DNA of 20,046 bases, taken from Thioglobus_B sp964566765 (GTDB lineage: Bacteria > Pseudomonadota > Gammaproteobacteria > PS1 > Pseudothioglobaceae). The stretch spans positions 1-20,046 of the forward strand of contig CAZMJI010000015.1 of NCBI GenBank assembly GCA_964566765.1, given 5' to 3'. Of this stretch, positions 5,735-14,227 are shown in pieces; the stretch's first letter is position 1; each line of letters opens with the position of its first letter. Position numbers and translations under genes: made by a program. Under the pieces are notes generated by a model, which was given only the letters and a program-made list of their open reading frames with translations, was not told the DNA's origin and searched no databases.

Positions 5735-6988
5735 TTATTTTTTAAGTTTGGGGACGCAACCTACGCATTGGTTAAGCTGCTCGGCATCTGCGCCCTTGAT
5801 GTTTTGAAAGGGTGTGTGCAGGAGTTTATTGGTGAGCTGGTCTGCTAGCATGCTCAGAACCGACTCAGGATCGCTACCTGCATTGAGTTTTTTCAAGGCT
5901 TGCGCCAAGGCTTGTTGTTTGACCTCATGGGCGCTCAGACGATAGGTTTGCACCACTTGTTCGTGCGGTAGGGTTTCTAACCACTGGTGAAACAGGACAT
6001 TTTGTTTTTTAATAATCTCTTCAGCCAGGGTTTTTTCTTTCTCGCGATTGTCCAGGTTGTCACTCACCACTTGGTTAAGGTCATCAATGGTGTAGAGATA
6101 GACGTCATCTAACTGACCCACTTCCGGCTCAATGTCTCTAGGAATGGCGATATCTAGCATAAACATGGGTTTGTGCTTACGCTGTTTGAGTGCACTTTCA
6201 ATCAGGCCTTTGCCGATGATTGGCACCGAGGCAGCGGTAGATGAAATGATAATATCCGCGCGATCAATCACACTGGCAAACTGTTTAAGACTAATGGCTT
6301 CGGCTTGGTATTGTTTGGCAATTTTTTGCGCGTTTTCCAGCGTTCTATTGGCCACAATCATGGATTCAACGCCTTTTTCGTTAAGGTGTTGGGCGCATAG
6401 ATCGATCATCTCGCCAGCACCAATCAGCAGCACGGTTTGCTCAGCCAAATTGGTAAAGATTTTTTCGCTGAGTTTGACCGCGCAATAAGCCACTGATACT
6501 GGCGACGAGCCAATTTGTGTATCAGTGCGTACTTTTTTAGCGGTCGAGAAGGCGTGTTGAAACAGTTTTTCCAGCAGTTTGTTTAACACATTGGCTGCCT
6601 TGGCGGCGTGGTAGGATTCTTTGAGTTGGCCTAGGATTTGCGGTTCGCCTAAGACCAAAGAGTCTAGACCGGTGGCCACCTGGCAAATATGCTCAATGGC
6701 CAGCTCATCCTCAAAATAGCTGAGATAAGGATCCAAGGTAGCGCGATCTAGGTGATGCGTGGCCGCTAAGTAGTCGCTTAACAATTCTTTGGGCTGGTCG
6801 CTATTGATCACCGCATAAACTTCTGAGCGGTTACAAGTCGACAAAATGGCACAGGCCTCAACGCCGTCAATGGTATGGAGTTTTTTTAACGCCTCAGGCA
6901 ATTCTTTGGCGGCGAACGCCACCTTTTCTCTAACCTCAACCGGTGCTAGCTGGTGATTAACACTTAAAATGGCAATACAAGAGCTCAA
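5735..6988 (-). CDS. hemA: Glutamyl-tRNA reductase
   Basis: First step of C5-pathway haem synthesis: reduces glutamyl-tRNA to glutamate semialdehyde. The 417-residue protein contains the catalytic ILSTCNRSEVY (Cys52), the GLDSLVLGEPQILGQLKE signature, and the NADPH-binding segment TVLLIGAGEMIDL followed by VANRT and IISSTAA. The reading frame has no ATG at its front. The only usable start is TTG at 6986-6988, with an in-frame stop seven codons upstream and no clear Shine-Dalgarno, suggesting weak initiation. It heads the hemA-prfA operon and is divergent from lolB. Confidence 0.96.
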   Translation of the reverse strand: MSSCIAILSVNHQLAPVEVREKVAFAAKELPEALKKLHTIDGVEACAILSTCNRSEVYAVINSDQPKELLSDYLAATHHLDRATLDPYLSYFEDELAIEHICQVATGLDSLVLGEPQILGQLKESYHAAKAANVLNKLLEKLFQHAFSTAKKVRTDTQIGSSPVSVAYCAVKLSEKIFTNLAEQTVLLIGAGEMIDLCAQHLNEKGVESMIVANRTLENAQKIAKQYQAEAISLKQFASVIDRADIIISSTAASVPIIGKGLIESALKQRKHKPMFMLDIAIPRDIEPEVGQLDDVYLYTIDDLNQVVSDNLDNREKEKTLAEEIIKKQNVLFHQWLETLPHEQVVQTYRLSAHEVKQQALAQALKKLNAGSDPESVLSMLADQLTNKLLHTPFQNIKGADAEQLNQCVGCVPKLKK

Positions 6989-7020
6989 GGTGTTGTTTAG
7001 ACGTTAAAAATAAACCCCTG

Positions 7021-7026
7021 ATTATA
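7021..7026 (-). promoter_or_regulatory. Candidate hemA promoter (-10)
   Basis: The minus strand reads TATAAT (6 of 6) at 7021-7026 in the 76-bp hemA/lolB gap, about 32 bp before the hemA TTG start. No good -35 was found at 16-18 bp. Confidence 0.4.
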
Positions 7027-7049
7027 CTGTAACTACGGCATTTTATCGT

Positions 7050-7055
7050 TACAAT
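7050..7055 (+). promoter_or_regulatory. Candidate lolB promoter (-10)
   Basis: TACAAT (5 of 6) lies 9 bp before the lolB ATG, divergent from the hemA -10. The -35 at 17 bp, CTGTAA, is poor. If used, the leader is only a few nucleotides long, consistent with no visible ribosome binding site before lolB. It would head the 13-gene plus-strand run. Confidence 0.25.
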
Positions 7056-7064
7056 AAGTCAGCT

Positions 7065-7568
7065 ATGATATTGCGACTACAAATTCTATGGCTGCTGCTA
7101 TTATCAGCCTGCAGCACCTTGCCCAGCCTACCTAAATCAGCCTCATGGTCCGATCAGGCGCCGGCGCATTGGCAGGCCAGTGGCCGACTCAGTGTTGCCC
7201 AAGGTGAGGTGCTGAGCAGTTACCGCTTTCACTTGCAAGTACGCGATGATGATTTTGAGCTGCTGCTGAGTGACACCCTGGGCTTCTCGCAATTCAAGGT
7301 TGAGCGTCAATCCAAGCAACTTCTGGTTAACCAACAAGCTGTGGCGCAGAACTTTAACGATTGGTCACTCTCGCACTTGGGCTGGTCCTTGTCGCCAGCG
7401 CAGCTGGCCAGGGTGTTGTTTACTGGCGATACGCAATCATCCGATTGGCAGATCTCCATTCGTCAATACCAACAAATCCAGCAAACCAGTAGACCAAAAT
7501 TACTCCAACTAGACAAAGAGGATGCGGCTTTAACAATCAAGCTACTTTTCACGGATATTAACAGCTAA
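7065..7568 (+). CDS. lolB: Outer-membrane lipoprotein insertion receptor LolB
   Basis: LolB accepts lipoproteins from periplasmic LolA and inserts them in the outer membrane. The 167-residue product has a signal peptide MILRLQILWLLLLSAC with lipobox Cys16 and Ser at +2 (outer-membrane sorting). HWQASGRLSVAQGE, FELLLSDTLGFSQFKVER and WSLSPAQLARVLFTG follow the LolB pattern. It is shorter than E. coli LolB (207). The divergent position next to hemA is the classical one. In E. coli ispE follows, but here ruvB does. Sequence similarity is modest, so the call rests on lipobox, fold-like pattern and context together. Confidence 0.82.
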   Translation: MILRLQILWLLLLSACSTLPSLPKSASWSDQAPAHWQASGRLSVAQGEVLSSYRFHLQVRDDDFELLLSDTLGFSQFKVERQSKQLLVNQQAVAQNFNDWSLSHLGWSLSPAQLARVLFTGDTQSSDWQISIRQYQQIQQTSRPKLLQLDKEDAALTIKLLFTDINS

Positions 7569-7597
7569 AATAACTCGAATATTGCAGAATAATTACC

Positions 7598-8626
7598 ATG
7601 ATAGAAGAAGATTCTTTAGTCAGTGCAGAACACAACGGTTCGGAAGATCGTCTCATGTCTTCAGTACGTCCAACCGCACTGGATGATTACATTGGTCAAC
7701 ACGATGTTAAAACGCAGATGGCGCTGTTTATTGAGGCGGCCAAAAAGCGTGGCGATTCGCTGGATCACATCTTGATTTATGGTCCGCCAGGCTTGGGTAA
7801 AACCACGCTAGCGAATGTCATTGCTAACCAGATGCGTTCGAAACTGGTGCAAACCTCAGGACCTGTGCTCGAGCGTTCCGGCGACCTGGCGGCGATCCTC
7901 ACCAAGTTAGAAGCGCACGACATTTTGTTTATCGATGAGATTCACCGCCTAAACCCGGTGGTTGAGGAGATTCTCTATCCCGCATTGGAAGACTTTAAAC
8001 TCGATATTATGGTGGGCGAAGGCGTGGCTGCACATTCGGTGCAACTAGACCTGCCGCCGTTTACCTTGATTGGTGCCACCACGCGTGCTGGCATGCTAAC
8101 CTCGCCGCTGAGAGATCGTTTTGGTATTGTCTCGCGCCTGGAGTTTTATAATCACAACGACCTGCAACAGATTGTCACGCGCTCTGCCAATATTCTAGAC
8201 ATTCAAATCGAAGCGGATGGGGCGCTAGAGATTGCCATGCGTTCTCGCGGCACCCCAAGAATCGCCAATCGCCTGCTCAGACGTGTGCGAGATTTTGCCG
8301 ATGTCAAAACCGGCGGTGTGGTGCACCAGGCCATTGCTCAAGAGGCGTTAAGCACACTTAAGGTCGACGAGGCCGGCCTTGAGCAACTGGATCGTGATTA
8401 TTTGTCACTACTGGTGGAGAAATTCTCAGGTGGCCCGGTGGGCTTGGATACCTTGTCCACAGCCATTGGTGAAGAGCGTGGCACCCTGGAGGATATGGTG
8501 GAACCTTATCTGATTCAACAGGGCTTTATTATGCGCACGCCAAGAGGTCGTAGTGCGACCGATTTGGCTTATACCCATCTGGGATTGGTTAACACACAAA
8601 ACAAGCAAGGTTTGTTTGATGAGTGA
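7598..8626 (+). CDS. ruvB: Holliday junction branch-migration helicase RuvB
   Basis: Hexameric AAA+ motor that drives branch migration with RuvA, feeding junctions to RuvC. The 342 residues include Walker A GPPGLGKTT (62-70), Walker B ILFIDEIHRL (109 onward), TLIGATTRAGMLTSPLRDRFG (sensor 1 and arginine finger region), GTPRIANRLLRRVRDFA (sensor 2) and the C-terminal winged helix ending near TPRGRSATDLAY. The ruvA gene is not adjacent and ruvC is about 8 kb away, so the ruv genes are dispersed. It overlaps ybgC by 8 nt. Confidence 0.98.
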   Translation: MIEEDSLVSAEHNGSEDRLMSSVRPTALDDYIGQHDVKTQMALFIEAAKKRGDSLDHILIYGPPGLGKTTLANVIANQMRSKLVQTSGPVLERSGDLAAILTKLEAHDILFIDEIHRLNPVVEEILYPALEDFKLDIMVGEGVAAHSVQLDLPPFTLIGATTRAGMLTSPLRDRFGIVSRLEFYNHNDLQQIVTRSANILDIQIEADGALEIAMRSRGTPRIANRLLRRVRDFADVKTGGVVHQAIAQEALSTLKVDEAGLEQLDRDYLSLLVEKFSGGPVGLDTLSTAIGEERGTLEDMVEPYLIQQGFIMRTPRGRSATDLAYTHLGLVNTQNKQGLFDE

Positions 8627-9017
8627 GCTCAGCGTTCGAGTGTATTACGAAGATACCGACAGTGGCGGGGTGGTGTATTACGCCAATTATCTTAAATTTA
8701 TTGAGCGTGGTCGTTCCGAGTACTTGCGTGATCTGGGCTTTGAGCAGGATCAGCTGATTGAGACTGATGGGGTGATTTTTGCCGTGCGTTCGGTCTCGGC
8801 AGATTACTTGGCGCCGGCCAGATTTAACGACTTATTGACGGTGGATACCCAGCTGCAAAAACTCGGTAAAGCCAGTCTGAGTTTTTCACAGAAGATTCTT
8901 GATTCTAAGCAAAATCGGGTATTATTTAGGGCACAAATTAGCGTGGCTTGTCTAAGGGCTGACAGCTTTAAGCCATGCGCCATTCCTCAGCGAATTTTGG
9001 AGACAATTAATGGGTGA
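8619..9017 (+). CDS. ybgC: Acyl-CoA thioesterase YbgC (Tol-Pal cluster)
   Basis: Small hotdog-fold thioesterase that commonly opens the tol-pal cluster. The start chosen, ATG at 8619, gives MSELSVRVYYEDTDSGG, matching the E. coli N terminus. An upstream in-frame ATG inside ruvB would add 22 unrelated residues. The motif VYYEDTDSGGVVYYANYL contains the catalytic Asp region, and VSADYLAPARFNDLLTV follows the family. At 132 residues it is normal length. It overlaps ruvB by 8 nt and tolQ by 8 nt, implying translational coupling. Confidence 0.94.
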   Translation: MSELSVRVYYEDTDSGGVVYYANYLKFIERGRSEYLRDLGFEQDQLIETDGVIFAVRSVSADYLAPARFNDLLTVDTQLQKLGKASLSFSQKILDSKQNRVLFRAQISVACLRADSFKPCAIPQRILETING

Positions 9018-9678
9018 TAGTTTAAGTATTTTCAGTCTAATTATTAGTGCTGGCTTTGTGGTGCAGTTGGTGATGTTGGTGTTGGTGCTCATGAGCATTT
9101 ATTCTTGGACCATCATTCTGTCTAAAAAGAAAGTATTGATGGATGCCAACAAGGATGTAAAGCGTTTTTACAATAAGTTCTTAAAAGACCCGGATCTGTC
9201 GCAAGTGCATGCGCAAGTGCCGACCCTGGCTTCTAAGCGCACCCCGATGGAGCAAATCTTTGCCAGTGGTTATCAAGAATTTACCCAGTCTAATTCAAGC
9301 TCGAATCAAGCCATGGTGATTAATTCAGAGCGTGCTTATCGCGCGATGAATACCGCGGTTAATAATGAGGTGGATCGTTTGGACGACTCACTCAGTGTGT
9401 TGGCCATGATTGCCTCATCATCGCCTTATATTGGCCTATTCGGTACGGTTTGGGGCATCATGCATTCCTTTATTGGTTTGGCTTCCGTGAAGCAGGCCAC
9501 CATCGCCATTGTTGCGCCGGGTATTGCAGAGGCCTTGATTGCCACCGCCTTTGGTCTGTTTGCGGCGATTCCAGCCACCATTGCTTATAACCGTCTGGCC
9601 ACCCAGGTTGAGGCTATTCATAACAAATACACCGCCTTTATGGAGGAGTTGTTTGTGATGTTCCAAAGGCAAAAATAA
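9010..9678 (+). CDS. tolQ: Tol-Pal system proton-channel subunit TolQ
   Basis: Inner-membrane component that, with TolR, uses the proton motive force to energise TolA during outer-membrane constriction. The 222-residue protein has three hydrophobic segments (about 13-35, 130-155 and 165-190). The conserved SSSPYIGLFGTVWGIMHSFIGL and ATIAIVAPGIAEALIATAFGLFAAIPATIAYN form the channel helices shared with ExbB. It sits in the ybgC-tolQ-tolR-tolA order, overlapping ybgC, with a 3-nt gap to tolR. The TolQ identity over ExbB rests on this context. Confidence 0.97.
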   Translation: MGDSLSIFSLIISAGFVVQLVMLVLVLMSIYSWTIILSKKKVLMDANKDVKRFYNKFLKDPDLSQVHAQVPTLASKRTPMEQIFASGYQEFTQSNSSSNQAMVINSERAYRAMNTAVNNEVDRLDDSLSVLAMIASSSPYIGLFGTVWGIMHSFIGLASVKQATIAIVAPGIAEALIATAFGLFAAIPATIAYNRLATQVEAIHNKYTAFMEELFVMFQRQK

Positions 9679-9681
9679 GCC

Positions 9682-10134
9682 ATGATTGCGCTACCAAAAC
9701 GCATTCGATCCAGGGCTGATGCCAGCATCAATATTGTGCCTTATATTGATGTGATGTTGGTACTATTGGTGATCTTTATGATGACCACACCAATTATTGA
9801 ACAAGGGATTGACGTCGACCTGCCAACCGCAGAAGCGAAAATGGTGGACTTTACCGAGCAGCAACCCACCATCATCACGGTTAATCGTGAGGGCGATTAT
9901 TTTATTAACTCGCTGGACGAAGATTCGGCCCAAGTGACTCAGGGCGAGAAACTACCACTGGGTATTATTGCCGGTCGAGTCAGCGCCAGACTCTCGGTTT
10001 ATCCGAGCATGAAAGTGTTTGTGCGCGGTGATCGCGAGGTGAGCTACGGCAAGGTGGTGGCGCTAATGTCATTTTTACAAAAAAACGGGGTAGAAAAGGT
10101 TGGCATTATTACCGAGTCGCCAGATGCCAGATAA
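9682..10134 (+). CDS. tolR: Tol-Pal system subunit TolR
   Basis: Single-span inner-membrane partner of TolQ. In 150 residues it has a short cytoplasmic N terminus, one helix (about 19-38) with the conserved proton-path Asp23 in INIVPYIDVMLVLLVIFM, the DLPTA motif, and a periplasmic domain ending VEKVGIITES, a typical TolR/ExbD ending. It lies 3 nt after tolQ and 3 nt before tolA. Confidence 0.96.
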   Translation: MIALPKRIRSRADASINIVPYIDVMLVLLVIFMMTTPIIEQGIDVDLPTAEAKMVDFTEQQPTIITVNREGDYFINSLDEDSAQVTQGEKLPLGIIAGRVSARLSVYPSMKVFVRGDREVSYGKVVALMSFLQKNGVEKVGIITESPDAR

Positions 10135-10137
10135 GTC

Positions 10138-11070
10138 ATGAACATCAAACTACCTGCCATTGCTAACTCACACCCGATTGCTTTTTGGACAGCGGTGGTT
10201 TTGCACGCCTTGCTATTGGTGGGTCTATTGTTCTCCAACGTACAGAAGTGGGAGCTGCCCAAGCAAGAGGCCAAGAGCAAATCGGCCGATATTCCCAAAG
10301 CGGTGACCGTTGATCTGAAGTCGATCGAGCAAGAAAAGCAACGTCTAATCCAAGTCAAACAGCAGCGTGAACAGCGCCTGGCCGATTTGAAGCGTGCTGA
10401 GAAAAAAGTCGAGAACGAGCGTTATAAAGAACAACAGCGTCTCAAGCGACTCAAAGAACAAACCAAAAAAGCCGCTCAGGCCAAGTCCGCTGCCGAGAAA
10501 AAGCGCCAGGCGGAAGAGCTAAAGATTAAGCAAGCGAAAAAATACAAGCTAGAAGCGGAGCAAAAAGCCAAGGCTGCGAAAAAGAAAGCCTTAGAGGCAG
10601 AGAAAGAAGCCAAGGCTGCCAAGGACAAGGCAAGCAAGGCCGAAGCTGAGAAAAAACGCTTAGAGCAACTCAGACAGCAAGAAGCCACGCAATTTGCCAA
10701 AGAGCAAGACACGCGTGCGTTAAAGAAAGAGATTCAAGCCGAAGAAGATCAAGAGCGTGCCTTGGCACAAGAAGACATCTTAAACGAGCTTAAGAGTAAC
10801 TACATCAACCAAATTGCTGCCCGCGTCAAAGATAAGTGGCGTTATAACGGTGCCAAGGATGACTGGGGTTGCGATGTGTATATTTTGCAAGATATCGATG
10901 GCAATGTGAAAAGTGTGAATCTAACATCGTGCAATATTGATAAAAGCGCCAAGGCCAAGTCGTTTAAGGACTCGATTGAGCGCGCTGTTTATAAGGCCTC
11001 ACCACTGCCAGACGCACCAGATAAAAGCGTGTTTGATCGTGAAGTTGTCTTTCACTTTAGGGTCAATTAA
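10138..11070 (+). CDS. tolA: Cell-envelope bridging protein TolA
   Basis: Spans the periplasm from the TolQR motor to Pal and TolB. The 310 residues divide into an N-terminal helix (about 15-32), a long Lys/Glu/Ala-rich alpha-helical stalk (about 61-212, with repeats such as AKAAKKKALEAEKEAKAAKDKA), and a C-terminal domain (about 215-310) with YINQIAARVKDKWRY and two cysteines, Cys245 and Cys265, likely forming the domain disulphide. It is shorter than E. coli TolA (421), mainly in the stalk. tolB, pal and cpoB, which normally follow, are absent here. The gene ends TAATG, sharing one base with the next start. Confidence 0.94.
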   Translation: MNIKLPAIANSHPIAFWTAVVLHALLLVGLLFSNVQKWELPKQEAKSKSADIPKAVTVDLKSIEQEKQRLIQVKQQREQRLADLKRAEKKVENERYKEQQRLKRLKEQTKKAAQAKSAAEKKRQAEELKIKQAKKYKLEAEQKAKAAKKKALEAEKEAKAAKDKASKAEAEKKRLEQLRQQEATQFAKEQDTRALKKEIQAEEDQERALAQEDILNELKSNYINQIAARVKDKWRYNGAKDDWGCDVYILQDIDGNVKSVNLTSCNIDKSAKAKSFKDSIERAVYKASPLPDAPDKSVFDREVVFHFRVN

Positions 11071-11465
11071 TGTCACAAATTCAAGCGCTCGATGAAGCAC
11101 AACAAAACCAACTTACCGTTCACCTTTGTCAAATCCTGGAGAATTGGCAATTAGAAGATGCTGAGCAACTAGCTTTATTGGGTCTAGAGAACAAAGTAAA
11201 GCCCAGACATTTGTATCAGTATCGTCGCGGTGATCGTGCATTCGACTTTGATGATGCCTTGAGTGTCAAAGTAGAGATGGTTTTGGGTATTTATGAAGCA
11301 CTGGGTACGACTTATCCAACCAATAAAGACTATCCAGCCATCTGGCTCAAGCGTTCAGTGCGAAAATTTAAAAACAAGGCGCCTATTGAGCTGATGCTAA
11401 GCGGTGAGCACGGTATGAAGCGAGTTTGGCATTTTCTAGATTGTACACAAGGGTGGCGAGATTGA
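11070..11465 (+). CDS. Xre/MbcA/ParS-like (DUF2384) antitoxin-family protein, no toxin partner
   Basis: A 131-residue protein with the two-part layout of the Xre/MbcA/ParS family: an N-terminal helix-turn-helix-like segment (about 15-40, ILENWQLEDAEQLALLGL) and a C-terminal toxin-binding-type domain (about 85-130, IWLKRSVRKF then APIELMLSGEHGMKRVWHFLD). Members usually neutralise RES-domain toxins, but no such gene is adjacent. The start overlaps the tolA stop by one base and its stop overlaps the probable minC start, so it is cotranslated with envelope and division genes. A regulatory role rather than toxin neutralisation is inferred. The function is not established from sequence. Confidence 0.75.
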   Translation: MSQIQALDEAQQNQLTVHLCQILENWQLEDAEQLALLGLENKVKPRHLYQYRRGDRAFDFDDALSVKVEMVLGIYEALGTTYPTNKDYPAIWLKRSVRKFKNKAPIELMLSGEHGMKRVWHFLDCTQGWRD

Positions 11466-12172
11466 GAACGATTGAAGTTAAAACTCAGACTGAAGCGCTT
11501 TACACACTGCGCGTTTTAAGCAACAACACCGATCGCCTAGAACAAGAGGTGAGCGAGTTAGCCAGCAACAATAAAAAACAATTCCAGCATGCGCCAGTAA
11601 TCTTGGAGATTGAAGATAATAATTTTCAAGCAAACGAGTTGGCGGTATTGGTCGAGATCTTGTCGCAGAATGACATGGTCGCAGTTGGTATTCGTTCAAA
11701 AAAACAAGAGCTGCTCGATTTTGCCAAGTTTTCCGGTTTGGCAGTGTTTGGCAAGTCGCTCACCCCAAGTGAGCAAACAACAGAGCCTGAACTGCCGCCT
11801 GAGGTGGAGACTTCTGCGCCGAATCCGCATCAAGATCCGGTTTATCAAGCACCTAAGATTGTCTCAAGTCAGGTCTATTCGCAACAACAGATTATCTCCA
11901 GAGATCGCGATTTGGTCTTGCTATCAACCGTGAAAGCTGGCGCTGAGGTGCTGTCATACGGCTCTATTTCTGCCTATAAAGAAGTGCGCGGTCGCGTCTA
12001 TGCTGGCATTGAAGGCGATGAAAAAGCCACCATCTTTATTCATGCTTTTAATGCCGAATTGGTTTCCATTGCCGGTGTGTATAAAAAGTTTGACGTGGTA
12101 CCGACCAAACTCTATGCACGCTCGGTGATGGTGGATTTGGTCGATGGCAATCTGAGGTTTCAGATTATTTGA
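11462..12172 (+). CDS. minC: Septum-site-determining protein MinC
   Basis: Inhibitor of FtsZ ring assembly away from midcell, acting with MinD. The N-terminal domain starts RTIEVKTQTEALYTLRVL, then HAPVILEIEDNN, as in MinC. An acidic proline-rich linker (EQTTEPELPPEVETSAPNP) leads to the beta-helix domain with GAEVLSYGSISAYKEVRGRVYAGIEGDEKATIF and LVSIAGVYK. The start chosen is TTG at 11462-11464, overlapping the preceding TGA, with AAGGGTGG about 7 nt upstream, giving 236 residues. GTG at 11453 and ATG at 11426 are alternatives that add a few residues not typical of MinC. minD and minE do not follow. Confidence 0.9.
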   Translation: MRTIEVKTQTEALYTLRVLSNNTDRLEQEVSELASNNKKQFQHAPVILEIEDNNFQANELAVLVEILSQNDMVAVGIRSKKQELLDFAKFSGLAVFGKSLTPSEQTTEPELPPEVETSAPNPHQDPVYQAPKIVSSQVYSQQQIISRDRDLVLLSTVKAGAEVLSYGSISAYKEVRGRVYAGIEGDEKATIFIHAFNAELVSIAGVYKKFDVVPTKLYARSVMVDLVDGNLRFQII

Positions 12173-12187
12173 TAAAATACCCCCGCT

Positions 12188-14221
12188 ATGAATACAAACG
12201 ATTTTTTATTGGAACTGGGCAGTGAAGAGCTGCCGCCAAAATTACTGCCGAAATTATCAGCCTCACTGAAAGACAATATGGCCAGTGAGCTGGCTGCGCA
12301 CAAATTAGATTTCTCGGCGATTGAGGCCTTTGCCACACCAAGACGCTTGGCGCTTTTGGTGAAGGATTTGCAAAGTGAACAGGCTGATCAAGTGGTTGAG
12401 CGTAAAGGCCCGGCTGTGGGCGCACCTGAACAAGCTGTGGCGGGTTTTGCCAAGTCTTGCGGTGTTGAGGCGGACGCACTAGAGACCAGAACCCTGGGTA
12501 AGGCAGATTATTATTTCTTTAGCAGTGAGCAACAAGGTGCAAAAACCACCGACTTACTGGAGGCGATTGTTGATAAGGCCATTAAGCAGATTCCGATTGC
12601 CAAGCCGATGCGTTGGGGTGATCTAGATGACACCTTTGTGCGTCCAGTACATTGGTTGGTGATGCTATTAGATGGCGACATCGTGCCAGCGACTGTGATG
12701 GGTTTAACTGCCGGCAATAGTACGCGTGGTTTGCGTTTTACCGGTGAGAAAACCCTTAATATTGAGAGTGCCAGTGATTACCGACAAACCTTGTTAGATC
12801 AGGCGGTGATCGAGCCCGACTTCGCTATTAGGAGAGAGTTGATTCGAGCGCAAGTTGAGCAAGTGGCGAAAGACAGCGGTGCTAATGCCGTGATTGATGA
12901 GTCGCTACTGGATGAGGTGACAGCCTTGGTTGAATACCCTTACGCCTTCTCGGGCAAGTTTGACCAGCGTTTCTTGGCAGTGCCAGAAGAGGCACTTATT
13001 TCTGCCATGAAATCACATCAAAAGTATTTCCACATGGTTGATGCCAATGGTAAGTTGTTGCCGGCGTTTATTTCGGTGGCCAATATTAACTCCAGCGATG
13101 TCTCAGTTATTATTGATGGTAATGAGCGTGTGATTCGTCCGCGTCTAAGCGATGCTGAGTTTTTCTGGGAGCAAGATAAGAGCGCCTCACTTGAGTCGCG
13201 TTTGGATAAATTAGACAGCGTGCTGTTTATGAAATCTCTAGGCTCTGTGGGCGATAAATCAAAGCGCATCAGTCAACTGGCTGGCATGATTGCTGGCGAG
13301 ATTGGCGCTGATAAGGCGCAAGCCCAGCGCGCAGGTTTGTTGTCTAAGAGCGACCTGGTGAGTGACATGGTGGGCGAATTTGCTGACTTGCAAGGTGTGA
13401 TGGGCGGCTATTATGCACAAAATGATGGCGAGGCAGCCGGCGTTGCCACAGCCATTTCTGAGCATTATCATCCGCGTTTTGCTGGTGACACGTTACCATC
13501 AAGTGCAGAGGGTTTGTCGGTTGCTATTGCTGACAAGTTAGACACGATTACCGGTATTTACGGCATTGGTCAGGGACCCACCGGTTCTAAAGATCCTTAT
13601 GCCTTACGCCGCATGGCACTTGGCCTATTGAGAATGATTGTAGAATCTAAGTTGGCACTAAATCTTAACAGCCTGATTGAACAATCGTTGGCCTTACACA
13701 CCCAAGAGGTGGATCGCGCCTGTGGCGAAGACATCTACAAGTTTATGATGGATCGTCTGCGCGCTTACTATAAAGAACAAGGTCTGAGCGCCAAAGCCTT
13801 TGATGCGGTACTGGCTGTTTCGCCAGACTCGCCGTATGATTTCCAATTGCGTGTTGAAGCCTTGAATGAGTTTATCTCTGACAGTGCCTCCGCTTCACTG
13901 ATTGAGGCCAATAAGCGTATTGCCAATATGCTTAAAGACCACTCAGAGGTGGGTACACAGGTTAATGAATCGGCACTGGTTGAACAGGCAGAGAAGCAAT
14001 TGTTTACACAAACCACTCAGGTTGCGAATGTACTTAGTGGCGAGGTGAATTATTCAACTGCCATGCACGAACTCCTGTCGCTTAAAGAGGCGATCGATAC
14101 CTTCTTTGAGCAAGTGATGGTGAATGCTGATGACCCTGAGCTAAAACAGGCACGTTTGAATCTAATTAACTGGATTCGCTCGCTGTTTTTATCGGTGGCA
14201 GACGTCTCTTACCTAGCCTAG
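12188..14221 (+). CDS. glyS: Glycyl-tRNA synthetase beta subunit
   Basis: Beta chain of the tetrameric bacterial glycyl-tRNA synthetase, involved in tRNA recognition. The 677-residue protein starts with the family signature MNTNDFLLELGSEELPPKLLP. It contains PTGSKDPYALRRMALGLLR (HD-like and DALR region) and ends with an anticodon-binding segment finishing in RLNLINWIRSLFLSVADVSYLA. The alpha subunit gene glyQ, normally directly upstream, is replaced by minC. No clear Shine-Dalgarno precedes the ATG. A stretch reading TGATAAAAT overlaps the minC stop and could be an extended -10, but the evidence is weak. Confidence 0.97.
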   Translation: MNTNDFLLELGSEELPPKLLPKLSASLKDNMASELAAHKLDFSAIEAFATPRRLALLVKDLQSEQADQVVERKGPAVGAPEQAVAGFAKSCGVEADALETRTLGKADYYFFSSEQQGAKTTDLLEAIVDKAIKQIPIAKPMRWGDLDDTFVRPVHWLVMLLDGDIVPATVMGLTAGNSTRGLRFTGEKTLNIESASDYRQTLLDQAVIEPDFAIRRELIRAQVEQVAKDSGANAVIDESLLDEVTALVEYPYAFSGKFDQRFLAVPEEALISAMKSHQKYFHMVDANGKLLPAFISVANINSSDVSVIIDGNERVIRPRLSDAEFFWEQDKSASLESRLDKLDSVLFMKSLGSVGDKSKRISQLAGMIAGEIGADKAQAQRAGLLSKSDLVSDMVGEFADLQGVMGGYYAQNDGEAAGVATAISEHYHPRFAGDTLPSSAEGLSVAIADKLDTITGIYGIGQGPTGSKDPYALRRMALGLLRMIVESKLALNLNSLIEQSLALHTQEVDRACGEDIYKFMMDRLRAYYKEQGLSAKAFDAVLAVSPDSPYDFQLRVEALNEFISDSASASLIEANKRIANMLKDHSEVGTQVNESALVEQAEKQLFTQTTQVANVLSGEVNYSTAMHELLSLKEAIDTFFEQVMVNADDPELKQARLNLINWIRSLFLSVADVSYLA

Positions 14222-14227
14222 CTTAGC

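Noticed and set aside
12170..12187. Extended -10 (TGATAAAAT) as a separate glyS promoter
   Set aside because: It coincides with the minC stop, has no recognisable -35 at 16-18 bp, and would leave only a few nucleotides before the ATG.
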